Shown: positions 1 through 8,247 of the stretch, piece after piece
How the letters are laid out: the number at the start of each line of letters is the position of its first letter
How positions within the stretch are numbered: the stretch's first letter is position 1
NCBI GenBank assembly: GCA_019801415.1
Contig: JAHVJD010000001.1
Coordinates: 248,001-312,000, forward strand
Direction of reading: 5' to 3'
Source of the DNA: Nocardioides marinus
Lineage (GTDB): Bacteria; Pseudomonadota; Alphaproteobacteria; Rhodobacterales; Rhodobacteraceae
DNA: 64,000 nucleotides
Position numbers and translations under genes: made by a program
The notes under the pieces: model-generated
Seen by the model: the letters and a program-made list of their open reading frames with translations, nothing else
Told to the model about the DNA's origin: nothing
The model's database searches: none

Positions 1-2
1 CG

Positions 3-524
3 AAACTGGGAGATGGCTCGCGGCACGAAAACTCCGCCGAGCACAGCTGGCACATCATGCTTTACGCCTGGGTCCTGGCCGAACACAGCACGGCCCCCGT
101 CGACGTCGACCGGGTTCTGCAGATGCTTCTGCTGCACGACCTTGTCGAGATCGATGCCGGCGATGCGCCGATCCACGGTGTCCTTGACCCGCAGGAGCTT
201 GCTGCAATCGCTGACAAGGAACAAGCTGCGGCCACCCGCCTGTTTGGCCTGCTGCCCGCGGACCAAGGCCGACCGCTTTATGAGATTTGGCAGGAATTCG
301 AGGCAGCCGAAAGCCCGGACGCCGTTTTTGCCAAGTCGATCGACCGGGTGCAGCCCGTCCTGCTGAACCTGCTGAACGGCGGCGGGAGCTGGCTGGACTA
401 CGACGTCAGCCTCCCCCAGCTGGACGCGCGGGTCGGCGCAAAGATCCAGCGTGGCGCACCGCGGGTGTGGACCTACGTGCGATCCCGCGTCGAACCCTGG
501 TTCCGAGAGGCTGGACGGTTGTAA
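3..524 (+). CDS. HD-domain hydrolase, YfbR/HDDC2-type 5'-deoxynucleotidase (5' end outside window)
   Basis: The reading frame is open from base 3 and the start lies outside the window, so only the C-terminal 173 residues are present. The first visible residues contain RHENSAEHSWHI, the N-terminal metal-ligand region of HD-domain nucleotidases. LLLHDLVEIDAGD follows and holds the HD pair. This matches the YfbR/HDDC2 family, which removes phosphate from (deoxy)nucleoside monophosphates in the cytosol. The family assignment is firm; the substrate is inference. The next gene downstream on the same strand starts about 200 bp later, and no operon link is evident. Confidence 0.8.
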   Translation, partial: KLGDGSRHENSAEHSWHIMLYAWVLAEHSTAPVDVDRVLQMLLLHDLVEIDAGDAPIHGVLDPQELAAIADKEQAAATRLFGLLPADQGRPLYEIWQEFEAAESPDAVFAKSIDRVQPVLLNLLNGGGSWLDYDVSLPQLDARVGAKIQRGAPRVWTYVRSRVEPWFREAGRL

Positions 525-726
525 CTTCGATCCGGGCAGCCTCTCGCTGGCCGGATCCCCGCCCCGGAACAGAGAACTGTTTCAGGGGCACTCAACCAAA
601 AGAAATCTCATCGCGCGGGCGAAAATGCGCCTGACGCGCAATTTCGCGTCTTTTCGACCTGCGGTGAATGCGCTAGGCGACAATGGCAGGTCATCTCCTG
701 TCAGCCTGCCAGAACGGAGGGATCCG

Positions 727-1062
727 ATGCCAGTTCACTATATCTACCTGATCATTGCGGTCGCGGCAGAGACGATCGGCACCACCGCCCTGCAGGCCAG
801 CCAGCAGTTTTCCCGGCTCGGGCCGTCGCTGATCGTTCTGGTGGCCTATGGGTTCTCCTTCTACATGATGGGGCTGACGCTGAAGTTCATGCCCGTCGGC
901 GTGGTCTATGCAATCTGGTCCGGCCTTGGAATCCTGCTGATCGCGGTGATCGCTTACCTCGTCTTTGGCCAGAAGCTGGACCTGCCCGCCGTGATCGGGA
1001 TGACCCTGATCATGTCCGGAATCGTCATCATTCACCTGTTTTCCAAGACTTCAGGCCACTGA
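727..1062 (+). CDS. Small multidrug resistance (SMR) efflux protein, EmrE subtype
   Basis: 111 residues with four hydrophobic helices, the usual SMR size. The first helix carries the essential membrane glutamate in AETIGTT. YAIWSGLGI and FGQKLDLPAVIGM later in the protein match the EmrE (Qac) branch better than the guanidinium-exporter (Gdx) branch. The family works as an antiparallel dimer that exchanges protons for lipophilic or quaternary cations across the inner membrane. The start was chosen because GGAGGG sits just before ATG 727; the frame is open further upstream but that part has no SMR homology. The gene stands alone, so it is probably a homodimer. Actual substrates cannot be read from the sequence. 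Confidence 0.9.
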   Translation: MPVHYIYLIIAVAAETIGTTALQASQQFSRLGPSLIVLVAYGFSFYMMGLTLKFMPVGVVYAIWSGLGILLIAVIAYLVFGQKLDLPAVIGMTLIMSGIVIIHLFSKTSGH

Positions 1063-1156
1063 TCGCCGATTGCTGGCGGTCCGGGGTAGTTTTCCTCTGG
1101 CCTTTGATCGGGGTTCGGGCTATGCGCGGCGCAACTTCCTTACAAAGGCGAACGTC

Positions 1157-2977
1157 ATGGACCTGCGCAACATTGCGATCATTGCTCACGTCGACCACGG
1201 CAAAACCACCCTGGTTGACGAGCTGCTGAAACAATCCGGCGCTTTCCGCGAAAATCAGGCTGTGGCGGAACGCGCCATGGACAGCAACGATCTTGAGCGC
1301 GAACGCGGCATCACCATTTTTGCCAAGCCCACCTCGGTGGAGTGGAACGGCACCCGCATCAACATCGTCGACACCCCCGGCCACGCCGACTTTGGCGGCG
1401 AGGTTGAGCGGATCCTGTCGATGGTCGACGGCGTGGTGCTGCTGGTGGACGCCGCCGAAGGCCCGATGCCGCAGACCAAATTCGTGACCTCCAAGGCACT
1501 GGCCCTGGGCCTGCGCCCGATCGTGGTGCTGAACAAGGTCGACAAGCCCGACGCCGAGCCCGACCGTGCGCTGGACGAATGCTTTGACCTCTTTGCCTCG
1601 CTGGACGCGACCGAAGACCAGCTGGACTTCCCGCATATGTATGCCTCCGGCCGCAACGGCTGGGCCGACATGGAGCTGGACGGCCCCCGCAAGGATCTGC
1701 ACGCGCTGTTCAACCTGATCGTGAACCACGTGCCCGAGCCCAAGCAGATCAAACGCCAGAACGAAGATTTCCGCATGCTCGCGACCACGCTGGGCAGCGA
1801 CCCCTTCGTTGGCCGCCTGCTGACCGGTCGGGTCGAATCCGGCACCCTGAAGGTTGGCGCGACGGTTCAAGCCATCAGCCGCATCGGCCAGAAGATCGAG
1901 CAGTTCCGCGTCACCCGCATCCAGGCGTTCCGCGGCCTTGCACAACAGGACATCGAAGAGGCCCAAGCCGGTGACATCGTCTCCATCGCGGGCATGTCCA
2001 AGGCCACCGTGGCCGACACCATCTGCGCACTTGCCGTGGAAGAGCCGCTGGACGCCCAGCCGATCGACCCGCCGACCATCACCGTGACCTTCGGCATCAA
2101 CGACAGCCCGCTGGCGGGCCGCGATGGCAAGAAGGTACAATCCCGCGTCATCCGTGACCGTCTTCTGAAAGAAGCCGAAAGCAACGTCGCGATCAAGGTT
2201 GAAGACACCCCCGGCGGCGAAGCCTTCGAGGTCTCTGGCCGCGGCGAACTGCAGATGGGTGTGCTGATCGAAAACATGCGCCGCGAAGGGTTCGAGCTGT
2301 CGATCTCCCGCCCGCAGGTGATCATGAAGGAAATCGACGGCGTCCGCATGGAGCCGATCGAGGAAGCCACCATCGACGTCGATGACGAATACTCCGGCGC
2401 GGTGATCGAAAAGCTGACCGGCGCCCGCAAGGGCGACCTGGTGGAGATGAAACAGGCTGGCGCAGGCAAGACCCGCATCATCGCCCATGTTCCCTCTCGC
2501 GGGCTGATCGGCTACCACGGCGAGTTCCTGACCGACACCCGCGGTACCGGCGTGCTGAACCGCGTGTTCCACGGCTGGGCACCGCACAAGGGCCCGATCC
2601 CCGGTCGCCGTGCCGGTGTGCTGATCTCGATGGAGAACGGCCAGTCGGTCGCCTATGCGCTGTGGAACCTGGAAGAACGTGGCAAGATGATGATCGGCCC
2701 CCAGGCGGACGTCTACACCGGCATGATCATCGGTGAGCACAGCCGGGACAACGACCTGGAAGTGAACCCGCTGAAAGGCAAGAAGCTGACCAACGTGCGT
2801 GCTTCTGGCAGCGATGACGCCGTGCGCCTGACGCCGCCGATGACATTGTCGCTTGAAGAAGCGATCGCCTATATCAACGACGACGAACTGGTCGAAGTGA
2901 CGCCGAACAATATTCGCCTGCGCAAGCGTTACCTGGACCCGCATGAGCGCAAGCGGATGTCCAAGGCTGCGCAGTAA
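1157..2977 (+). CDS. typA: Ribosome-associated translational GTPase TypA/BipA
   Basis: 606 residues, the normal length for TypA. The protein opens with the G1 loop AHVDHGKTT (about residues 10-18). [10 protein letters not shown] (G2), [14 protein letters not shown] (G3) and NKVDKPDA (G4) follow, and then the EF-G-like beta-barrel and the TypA-specific C-terminal region. TypA is an EF-G-related GTPase that binds the 70S ribosome and supports ribosome assembly and growth under stress. ATG 1157 is chosen because family homology starts exactly there; the open frame extends to 1070 without homology. A clear intrinsic terminator lies just downstream. Confidence 0.97.
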   Translation: MDLRNIAIIAHVDHGKTTLVDELLKQSGAFRENQAVAERAMDSNDLERERGITIFAKPTSVEWNGTRINIVDTPGHADFGGEVERILSMVDGVVLLVDAAEGPMPQTKFVTSKALALGLRPIVVLNKVDKPDAEPDRALDECFDLFASLDATEDQLDFPHMYASGRNGWADMELDGPRKDLHALFNLIVNHVPEPKQIKRQNEDFRMLATTLGSDPFVGRLLTGRVESGTLKVGATVQAISRIGQKIEQFRVTRIQAFRGLAQQDIEEAQAGDIVSIAGMSKATVADTICALAVEEPLDAQPIDPPTITVTFGINDSPLAGRDGKKVQSRVIRDRLLKEAESNVAIKVEDTPGGEAFEVSGRGELQMGVLIENMRREGFELSISRPQVIMKEIDGVRMEPIEEATIDVDDEYSGAVIEKLTGARKGDLVEMKQAGAGKTRIIAHVPSRGLIGYHGEFLTDTRGTGVLNRVFHGWAPHKGPIPGRRAGVLISMENGQSVAYALWNLEERGKMMIGPQADVYTGMIIGEHSRDNDLEVNPLKGKKLTNVRASGSDDAVRLTPPMTLSLEEAIAYINDDELVEVTPNNIRLRKRYLDPHERKRMSKAAQ

Positions 2978-3004
2978 GCGTCCGAAATCAACAAGACCTT
3001 GCAG

Positions 3005-3030
3005 AAGGGGCGCCATGTGGCGCCCCTTTT
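3005..3030 (+). terminator. Intrinsic terminator of typA
   Basis: A 10-bp perfect stem, AAGGGGCGCC (3005-3014) with GGCGCCCCTT (3019-3028), closes a 4-nt loop and runs into TTTT at 3027-3030. It lies 28 bp after the typA stop codon. Confidence 0.85.
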
Positions 3031-3087
3031 CGCTTTCCCCCAGTGTCGCCACGGCGGTCCGGGGCCGCAACCCGGTGCTGCCAAACG

Positions 3088-3112
3088 AAAAGGGCGCCCC
3101 ATCGGGCGCCCG
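3088..3112 (-). terminator. Intrinsic terminator of the DUF1330 gene
   Basis: Read on the minus strand, GGGCGCC and GGCGCCC (3105-3111 and 3092-3098) form a stem followed by CCCTTTTCG. It lies downstream of the minus-strand gene ending at 3156 and faces the typA terminator, so two convergent transcripts are separated. Confidence 0.7.
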
Positions 3113-3155
3113 TTCCTAACGTTGCTTACCCGCCCCTTTGCGGGCGGCAGCAAAA

Positions 3156-3443
3156 TTACTCGCTGGTTTCCACCACCATCAGTTCCCGCTCGGAAGCGTC
3201 GCGCGCATGGCTCAGCGCTTCCTGGTATTCGGGGCTGTTGTAGCACTCCACCGCAGCTTCGACGCTCGGAAACTTGGCCACGACATTGCGTGGGCGTTCC
3301 TTGCCCTCCAGCTGCACGAACTTTCCACCCCGAGCGATGAAGCTGCCGCCGTGCTTGGCGATTGCCGGGCCTGCCAGCTCGGCGTATTTGCCATAAGCCT
3401 CGGCATCGGTGACGGTTACATGGGCAATCCAAAGTGCGGGCAT
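3156..3443 (-). CDS. DUF1330 family protein (dimeric alpha-beta barrel)
   Basis: 95 residues starting MPALWIAHVTV. The pattern VTDAEAYGKYAELAGPAIAKHGGSFIARGG and FPSVEAAVECYNSPEYQ is typical of DUF1330, a small ferredoxin-like fold family of cytosolic proteins with no agreed function. The start at 3443 is preferred over an in-frame ATG 12 bases upstream because GGAGG sits five bases before it. The gene lies 78 bp downstream of alaS on the same strand, so it could be read through from alaS. No catalytic role can be claimed. Confidence 0.85.
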   Translation of the reverse strand: MPALWIAHVTVTDAEAYGKYAELAGPAIAKHGGSFIARGGKFVQLEGKERPRNVVAKFPSVEAAVECYNSPEYQEALSHARDASERELMVVETSE

Positions 3444-3521
3444 CGCAGCCTCCATAGTTTCTGATCTTCCCGGCAGATTAGGGGTTTTGCCGGAAAGACC
3501 AAGCTTTTTTTGACCAAATGG

Positions 3522-6176
3522 TCAGGAAGCCAGCAGCGCCTCCGCTGCCTCGATTGCGGCCTGAGCGCCGGAGAAATCCTTGCCGCCGCCCTGGGCCATG
3601 TCGGGACGACCACCGCCGCCCTTGCCGCCCACCGCGGGCACCGCGGCCTTGAGCACGTCCACGGCCGAGATTTCACCGGTCAGATCATCGGTGACACCGG
3701 CCGCCACGGCGACCTTGCCGTCGTCCTCTGCGATCAGCAGGATGACGCCGGAGCCGAGGTTCTGCTTGTGCGCGTCGATCAGGCCACGCAGATCCTTGCC
3801 GGACACCCCCTGCAAGGCCTGCGCCAGGAACGTCTTGCCGTTGATTTCCTTGGCCTCTGCGCCGTTGCCGCCGGAACCGCCCCCCATTGCGATTTGCTGC
3901 TTGAGGTTGGAAATCTCGTTTTGCAGCGCCTTGCGTTCATCCATCAGGGCTTTCAGCCGGTCCATGACATCCGCAGGCTGTGCCTTCAATGCCGCCGCAA
4001 CCTCGGCCATGCGGCCAGCCTCGCGTTCCAGATGCGCAAATGCCGCGGCCCCGGTCAGTGCCTCGATACGGCGCACACCGGCGGAGGACGCGCTGTCGCC
4101 CAGGATCACGAAGGTGCCGATGTCACCGGTCTGCTTCACATGGGTGCCGCCGCAGAGTTCGATCGAATAGGTTTCCCCATCGTGGCCCTTGCCAGTGGGC
4201 GCACGCCCCATGGAGACGACACGCACCTCTTCACCGTATTTCTCGCCGAACAGCGCCTGCGCGCCCAACGCACGGGCATCATCCGGTGTCATGATCCGGG
4301 TCGAAACGGGCGTGTTCTGCCGAATGAAATCGTTCACTTCGGCGCCAACGCGGCTCAACTCTTCTGCGCTCAGCGCCTTGTTATGGCTGAAATCGAAGCG
4401 CAGCCGGTCCGCTGCGTTCAGCGAGCCCTTCTGCGCCACATGTTCGCCAAGCGCATTGCGCAGCGCCTCATGCAGCAGGTGGGTGGCCGAGTGGTTGGCG
4501 CGGATCTGGCTGCGCCGGTCGTGGTCGACCTCCATTGTCGCCCCGGCCCCGACGGAAATCTCGCCGTCGATCACTTCGGCGATATGCAGGAACAGGCCTT
4601 CGACCTTCTTGGTGTCGATGACACGCGCCGCGCCGCCGTCCACCGTCAGGGCGCCAGTGTCCCCCACCTGGCCGCCGCTTTCGCCGTAGAACGGGGTCTG
4701 GTTCAGGATGATCTGCACCGTGTCGCCCTTGCCCGCGGACTGCAGCTGCGCGCCATCCTTGACGATGGCAACAACCTGGCCCTCTGCCTTCTCGGTCTCG
4801 TAGCCAAGGAAATCGGTCGGGCCAGCGGCATCCAGGATATCGAAGTAGACCTTCACGTCCGCGGCCTCGCCAAGACCGATCCCGCCAGCGCGGGATTGCT
4901 CCTTCTGCGCTTTCATCGCGGCGTCGAACCCTTCGGTATCGACTTCGATCTCCTTGGCGCGCAGGGCGTCCTGGGTCAGGTCCAGCGGGAAGCCATAGGT
5001 GTCATAGAGTTTGAACGCGGTTTCGCCCGGCAGCACGTCGCCTTTGCCCAGATCGCTGGAGGCCTCGTCCAGCAGCTTCAGACCGCGGTCCAGCGTCTTG
5101 AGGAAACGGGTTTCCTCCTGCTCGAAGGTTTCCTCGATCAGCGCCTGGCCCTGGCTCAGCTCGGGGTAGGCGGCCCCCATCTTCTGCACCAGCGACGGCA
5201 CCAGCTTGTGCATCACCGGGTCCGAAGCCCCCAGCAAGGACGCATGGCGCATCGCGCGGCGCATGATCCGGCGCAGCACGTACCCGCGCCCCTCGTTCGA
5301 GGGCAGCACACCCTCGGCAATCAGGAAGGAGCAGGAGCGCAGGTGATCGGCGATCACCCGGTGATGCACGTTCTGATCGCCGAAAGGATCGGTGTTGGTC
5401 ACATTGGCCGACGCCTCGATCAACGATTTGAACAGGTCGGTCTCGTAGTTGTCGTGGGTGCCCTGCAGCAGCGCGGCGATCCGCTCCAGGCCCATGCCGG
5501 TGTCGATCGACTGCATGTCCAGATCCACCATCGAGCCGTCGGCAAAGCGCTCGTTCTGCATGAACACGAGGTTCCAGATCTCGATGAAGCGGTCGCCGTC
5601 TTCCTCGGGCGAGCCCGGAGGGCCACCCCAGATGTGATCGCCGTGGTCATAGAAGATCTCGGTGCAGGGGCCGCAGGGGCCGGTATCGCCCATCTGCCAG
5701 AAGTTGTCCGAGGTGGCGATGCGGATGATCCGGTCCTCCGGCACGCCCATCTTCTTCCAGATTTCAAAAGCCTCGTCATCGGTGTGATAGACGGTCGTGT
5801 ACAGCCGATCCTTCGGAATATCGAACTCCTTGGTGATCAGTTCCCAGGCAAAGGGGATCGCCTCGTTCTTGAAGTAGTCACCAAAGGAGAAGTTGCCGAG
5901 CATCTCGAAAAACGTGTGGTGGCGCGCGGTATAGCCGACATTGTCGAGGTCGTTGTGCTTGCCGCCGGCGCGGACGCATTTCTGCGAGGTGGTGGCACGT
6001 TTGTAGTCACGGGTCTCGACCCCGGTGAAACAGTTCTTGAACTGCACCATGCCTGAGTTGGTGAACATCAGGGTGGGATCATTGCGGGGCACCAGTGGGC
6101 TGGAGTCCACCACCTCGTGACCCTGTTTGGCGAAATAGTTCAGAAAGGTCGATCTGATGTCGTTGAGCGTCGGCAT
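3522..6176 (-). CDS. alaS: Alanyl-tRNA synthetase
   Basis: 884 residues, full length. The class II catalytic core begins with [20 protein letters not shown] and [15 protein letters not shown]. The editing domain carries the zinc-binding [11 protein letters not shown] and the later CGGTH. The glycine-rich C-Ala domain ends the protein with an [14 protein letters not shown] helix. The enzyme charges tRNA-Ala and hydrolyses mischarged Ser/Gly-tRNA. ATG 6176 is chosen because homology starts at MPTLNDIR. It lies downstream of recA on the same strand, with the recA terminator in between, so it probably has its own promoter in 6177-6265. Confidence 0.98.
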   Translation of the reverse strand: MPTLNDIRSTFLNYFAKQGHEVVDSSPLVPRNDPTLMFTNSGMVQFKNCFTGVETRDYKRATTSQKCVRAGGKHNDLDNVGYTARHHTFFEMLGNFSFGDYFKNEAIPFAWELITKEFDIPKDRLYTTVYHTDDEAFEIWKKMGVPEDRIIRIATSDNFWQMGDTGPCGPCTEIFYDHGDHIWGGPPGSPEEDGDRFIEIWNLVFMQNERFADGSMVDLDMQSIDTGMGLERIAALLQGTHDNYETDLFKSLIEASANVTNTDPFGDQNVHHRVIADHLRSCSFLIAEGVLPSNEGRGYVLRRIMRRAMRHASLLGASDPVMHKLVPSLVQKMGAAYPELSQGQALIEETFEQEETRFLKTLDRGLKLLDEASSDLGKGDVLPGETAFKLYDTYGFPLDLTQDALRAKEIEVDTEGFDAAMKAQKEQSRAGGIGLGEAADVKVYFDILDAAGPTDFLGYETEKAEGQVVAIVKDGAQLQSAGKGDTVQIILNQTPFYGESGGQVGDTGALTVDGGAARVIDTKKVEGLFLHIAEVIDGEISVGAGATMEVDHDRRSQIRANHSATHLLHEALRNALGEHVAQKGSLNAADRLRFDFSHNKALSAEELSRVGAEVNDFIRQNTPVSTRIMTPDDARALGAQALFGEKYGEEVRVVSMGRAPTGKGHDGETYSIELCGGTHVKQTGDIGTFVILGDSASSAGVRRIEALTGAAAFAHLEREAGRMAEVAAALKAQPADVMDRLKALMDERKALQNEISNLKQQIAMGGGSGGNGAEAKEINGKTFLAQALQGVSGKDLRGLIDAHKQNLGSGVILLIAEDDGKVAVAAGVTDDLTGEISAVDVLKAAVPAVGGKGGGGRPDMAQGGGKDFSGAQAAIEAAEALLAS

Positions 6177-6269
6177 ATGCGGGATCTCTTCGGCTTTGTC
6201 TAAGCGTTCCGGGCAGGTGTAGCGCCCTGCCCGCGCACTGTCCACATCGACCGTTCCGCACAGCCCATG

Positions 6270-6297
6270 AAAAAGGGCGCAGCCGTCGCTGCGCCCC
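6270..6297 (-). terminator. Intrinsic terminator of recA
   Basis: On the minus strand a 9-bp stem GGGCGCAGC/GCTGCGCCC (6288-6296 with 6275-6283, loop of 4) is followed by a run of five T (6274-6270). It lies about 35 bp after the recA stop codon. Confidence 0.85.
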
Positions 6298-6331
6298 GCA
6301 AATCCCGGGATTTGATCAGACTATCCGGCGT

Positions 6332-7399
6332 TCAGGCCTCGAGAATATCGTCAGCGTCATCCACGTCGGGCCGGTCGAACTCCAGACCATGAGCGGCGCG
6401 GATCTTGTCTTCGATGTCGTAGGCAATGGCCGGGTTCTCGCGCAGGAAGGTCTTGGCGTTTTCCCGCCCCTGGCCAATCCGCTCATCCCCGTAGGAGAAC
6501 CAGGCACCGGACTTGTTGACGACCCCGGCCGCCACGCCCAGGTCCAGCAATTCCCCCATCTTGGAGATGCCTTCACCGTACATGATGTCGAATTCCACCT
6601 GCTTGAACGGCGGCGCCACCTTGTTCTTGACCACCTTGACGCGGGTGGAGTTGCCAACCACCTCGTCCCGGTCTTTGATCGAACCGATGCGGCGGATGTC
6701 GAGACGCACCGAGGAGTAGAATTTCAGTGCGTTGCCGCCGGTGGTGGTTTCGGGGGAGCCGAACATGACGCCGATCTTCATGCGGATCTGGTTGATGAAA
6801 ATCACCATGCATTTGGAACGGCTGATGGAGCCGGTCAGCTTGCGCATTGCCTGGCTCATCAGGCGGGCCTGCACGCCGACGTTGCTGTCGCCCATGTCGC
6901 CCTCAAGCTCGGATTTCGGCGTCAGTGCCGCAACCGAGTCGACGATCACCATGTTCACCGCGCCCGAGCGCACCAGCGTGTCGGTGATTTCCAGCGCCTG
7001 TTCGCCGGTATCGGGCTGCGAGATCAGCAGCTCGTCCAGGTCGACGCCCAGCTTGGCCGCATACTGCGGGTCCAGCGCGTGCTCCGCGTCGACGAAGGCA
7101 CAGACGCCGCCCTTTTTCTGCTGTTCTGCAATGCAATGCAGCGTCAGCGTGGTCTTGCCCGAGCTTTCCGGGCCGTAAATTTCAATGATCCGCCCCATCG
7201 GCAGACCGCCGATGCCAAGGGCAATGTCCAGCCCCAAAGAGCCGGTTGAACTGGCCTCGATCTCCTGCATGGCACTGCCGTCGCCGAGCTTCATGATCGA
7301 GCCCTTGCCAAACTGCCGCTCGATCTGGGCAAGCGCGCTGTCCAGCGCCTTCTGCTTGTCACCGCTTACTTTGTTCTTCATGGTCAAAAGATCCGCCAT
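6332..7399 (-). CDS. recA: Recombinase RecA
   Basis: 355 residues. The Walker A loop GPESSGKTT lies at about residues 76-84. [12 protein letters not shown], the Walker B strand [10 protein letters not shown], the L2-region sequence [17 protein letters not shown] and an acidic tail [11 protein letters not shown] follow. RecA forms the ATP-dependent filament on single-stranded DNA for recombination and triggers LexA self-cleavage. The start at 7399 gives [10 protein letters not shown] and has AAGGGAC upstream. Two LexA-type boxes sit 57-93 bp upstream, so the gene is expected to be SOS-induced. A terminator follows it, and alaS is downstream. Confidence 0.99.
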   Translation of the reverse strand: MADLLTMKNKVSGDKQKALDSALAQIERQFGKGSIMKLGDGSAMQEIEASSTGSLGLDIALGIGGLPMGRIIEIYGPESSGKTTLTLHCIAEQQKKGGVCAFVDAEHALDPQYAAKLGVDLDELLISQPDTGEQALEITDTLVRSGAVNMVIVDSVAALTPKSELEGDMGDSNVGVQARLMSQAMRKLTGSISRSKCMVIFINQIRMKIGVMFGSPETTTGGNALKFYSSVRLDIRRIGSIKDRDEVVGNSTRVKVVKNKVAPPFKQVEFDIMYGEGISKMGELLDLGVAAGVVNKSGAWFSYGDERIGQGRENAKTFLRENPAIAYDIEDKIRAAHGLEFDRPDVDDADDILEA

Positions 7400-7455
7400 A
7401 GTCCCTTGTCCCTTTCTATGTGTCACACACCGGGGCGCGCGGCAATCACTGCTTT

Positions 7456-7470
7456 GTTCACCTCTTGTTC
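7456..7470 (-). promoter_or_regulatory. LexA (SOS) box 1 upstream of recA
   Basis: The plus strand reads GTTC ACCTCTT GTTC, that is GAAC-N7-GAAC towards recA, a direct-repeat LexA site described for Alphaproteobacteria. It ends 57 bp before the recA start codon. Confidence 0.8.
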
Positions 7471-7477
7471 CTTATCG

Positions 7478-7492
7478 GATCAAAACGGGAAC
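7478..7492 (-). promoter_or_regulatory. LexA (SOS) box 2 upstream of recA
   Basis: Read towards recA this is GTTC CCGTTTT GATC, an exact GTTC-N7-GATC match to the Rhodobacter-type LexA site. Its centre is 22 bp from the centre of box 1, about two helical turns, so two LexA dimers could sit on the same face. Confidence 0.7.
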
Positions 7493-7591
7493 ATTGCAAC
7501 AGAAAACTGCTGTACCCACTGCGCGGGCAAGATGTTAAGGAAGTATTTACGATAAACGGGCGCTACCAGTTTTTACCGGACGGTTTATGAA

Positions 7592-8212
7592 ATGATGATA
7601 TTTTACAAGGAACGGCTGGCGTTGTTGTCAGTCCCCAAGACCGGCACCACCGCCCTGCAGGAGGCATTGCGCGACCGGGCCGATCTGATCATTTCCGATC
7701 CGCCGCAGCTCAAACATGCGCCGCTTTACCGCTACAACCGCTGGATTCGGCCCATGTTCGACAAGGTCTGCGGCGCGGAGCTGGAGGTGGTCGCCGTGAT
7801 GCGCGAACCGATCAGCTGGCTTGGCAGCTGGTTCCGCTATCGCCAGCGCCCGGCGCTGGATGGGCATGCCAACTCCACCCGCGACCTCACTTTCGACGCC
7901 TTCGTGCAGGCCTACTGCAAGGGCAAGCCGCCCGCCTACGCCAACGTCGGCAGCCAGGCGAAGTTTCTGGAAGCCCAGCCAAACGGCTGCAAGGTCGACC
8001 ACCTGTTCCGCTACGAGGACACCGATGCGCTGCGACTGTTCCTGGAGCACCGCCTGGACACCGACATCCGGCTCGAACGGCGCAATGTCAGCCCGCAGGC
8101 GGCGCTGACCCTCACGCCGGAAGCAGAGGCGCATCTGCGACGCAAACGAGCGGCGGAGTTCGACCTCTATGACAGCATCCCGGCCGCGAACCAGCCGGTG
8201 CAATCCGGCTAG
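7592..8212 (+). CDS. Sulfotransferase family protein
   Basis: 206 residues. SVPKTGTTAL near residues 13-22 fits the 5'-phosphosulfate-binding loop of PAPS sulfotransferases. VVAVMREPISWLGSWFR near residue 70-85 fits the 3'-phosphate-binding motif with its R and S. These proteins transfer sulfate from PAPS to sugars, lipids or other acceptors; the acceptor here is unknown. The protein is short for the family but both cofactor motifs are present. It is divergent from recA and shares its control region. Two ATG codons (7592 and 7595) open the frame, and the ribosome site is weak. No PAPS-synthesis or polysaccharide genes lie nearby. Confidence 0.75.
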   Translation: MMIFYKERLALLSVPKTGTTALQEALRDRADLIISDPPQLKHAPLYRYNRWIRPMFDKVCGAELEVVAVMREPISWLGSWFRYRQRPALDGHANSTRDLTFDAFVQAYCKGKPPAYANVGSQAKFLEAQPNGCKVDHLFRYEDTDALRLFLEHRLDTDIRLERRNVSPQAALTLTPEAEAHLRRKRAAEFDLYDSIPAANQPVQSG

Positions 8213-8247
8213 GCCGACAAGGCGCAGTCAGGCGACGCGCTCACCAC

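Noticed and set aside
685-710. Inverted repeat GGCAGG/CCTGCC just before the SMR ribosome site, considered as a riboswitch-like leader
   Set aside because: Only 6 bp with a 14-nt loop, and the pump is of EmrE rather than guanidine-exporter type, so no known riboswitch class fits.
1028-3070. 680-codon minus-strand open frame opposite typA
   Set aside because: It is the antisense shadow of typA; the translated sequence is His/Asp/Leu-rich without family motifs, a normal effect of high GC.
3510-3523. Palindrome TGACCA-AA-TGGTCA at the alaS stop, considered as a terminator
   Set aside because: Only 6 bp, and the adjacent T-run is on the wrong side for alaS.
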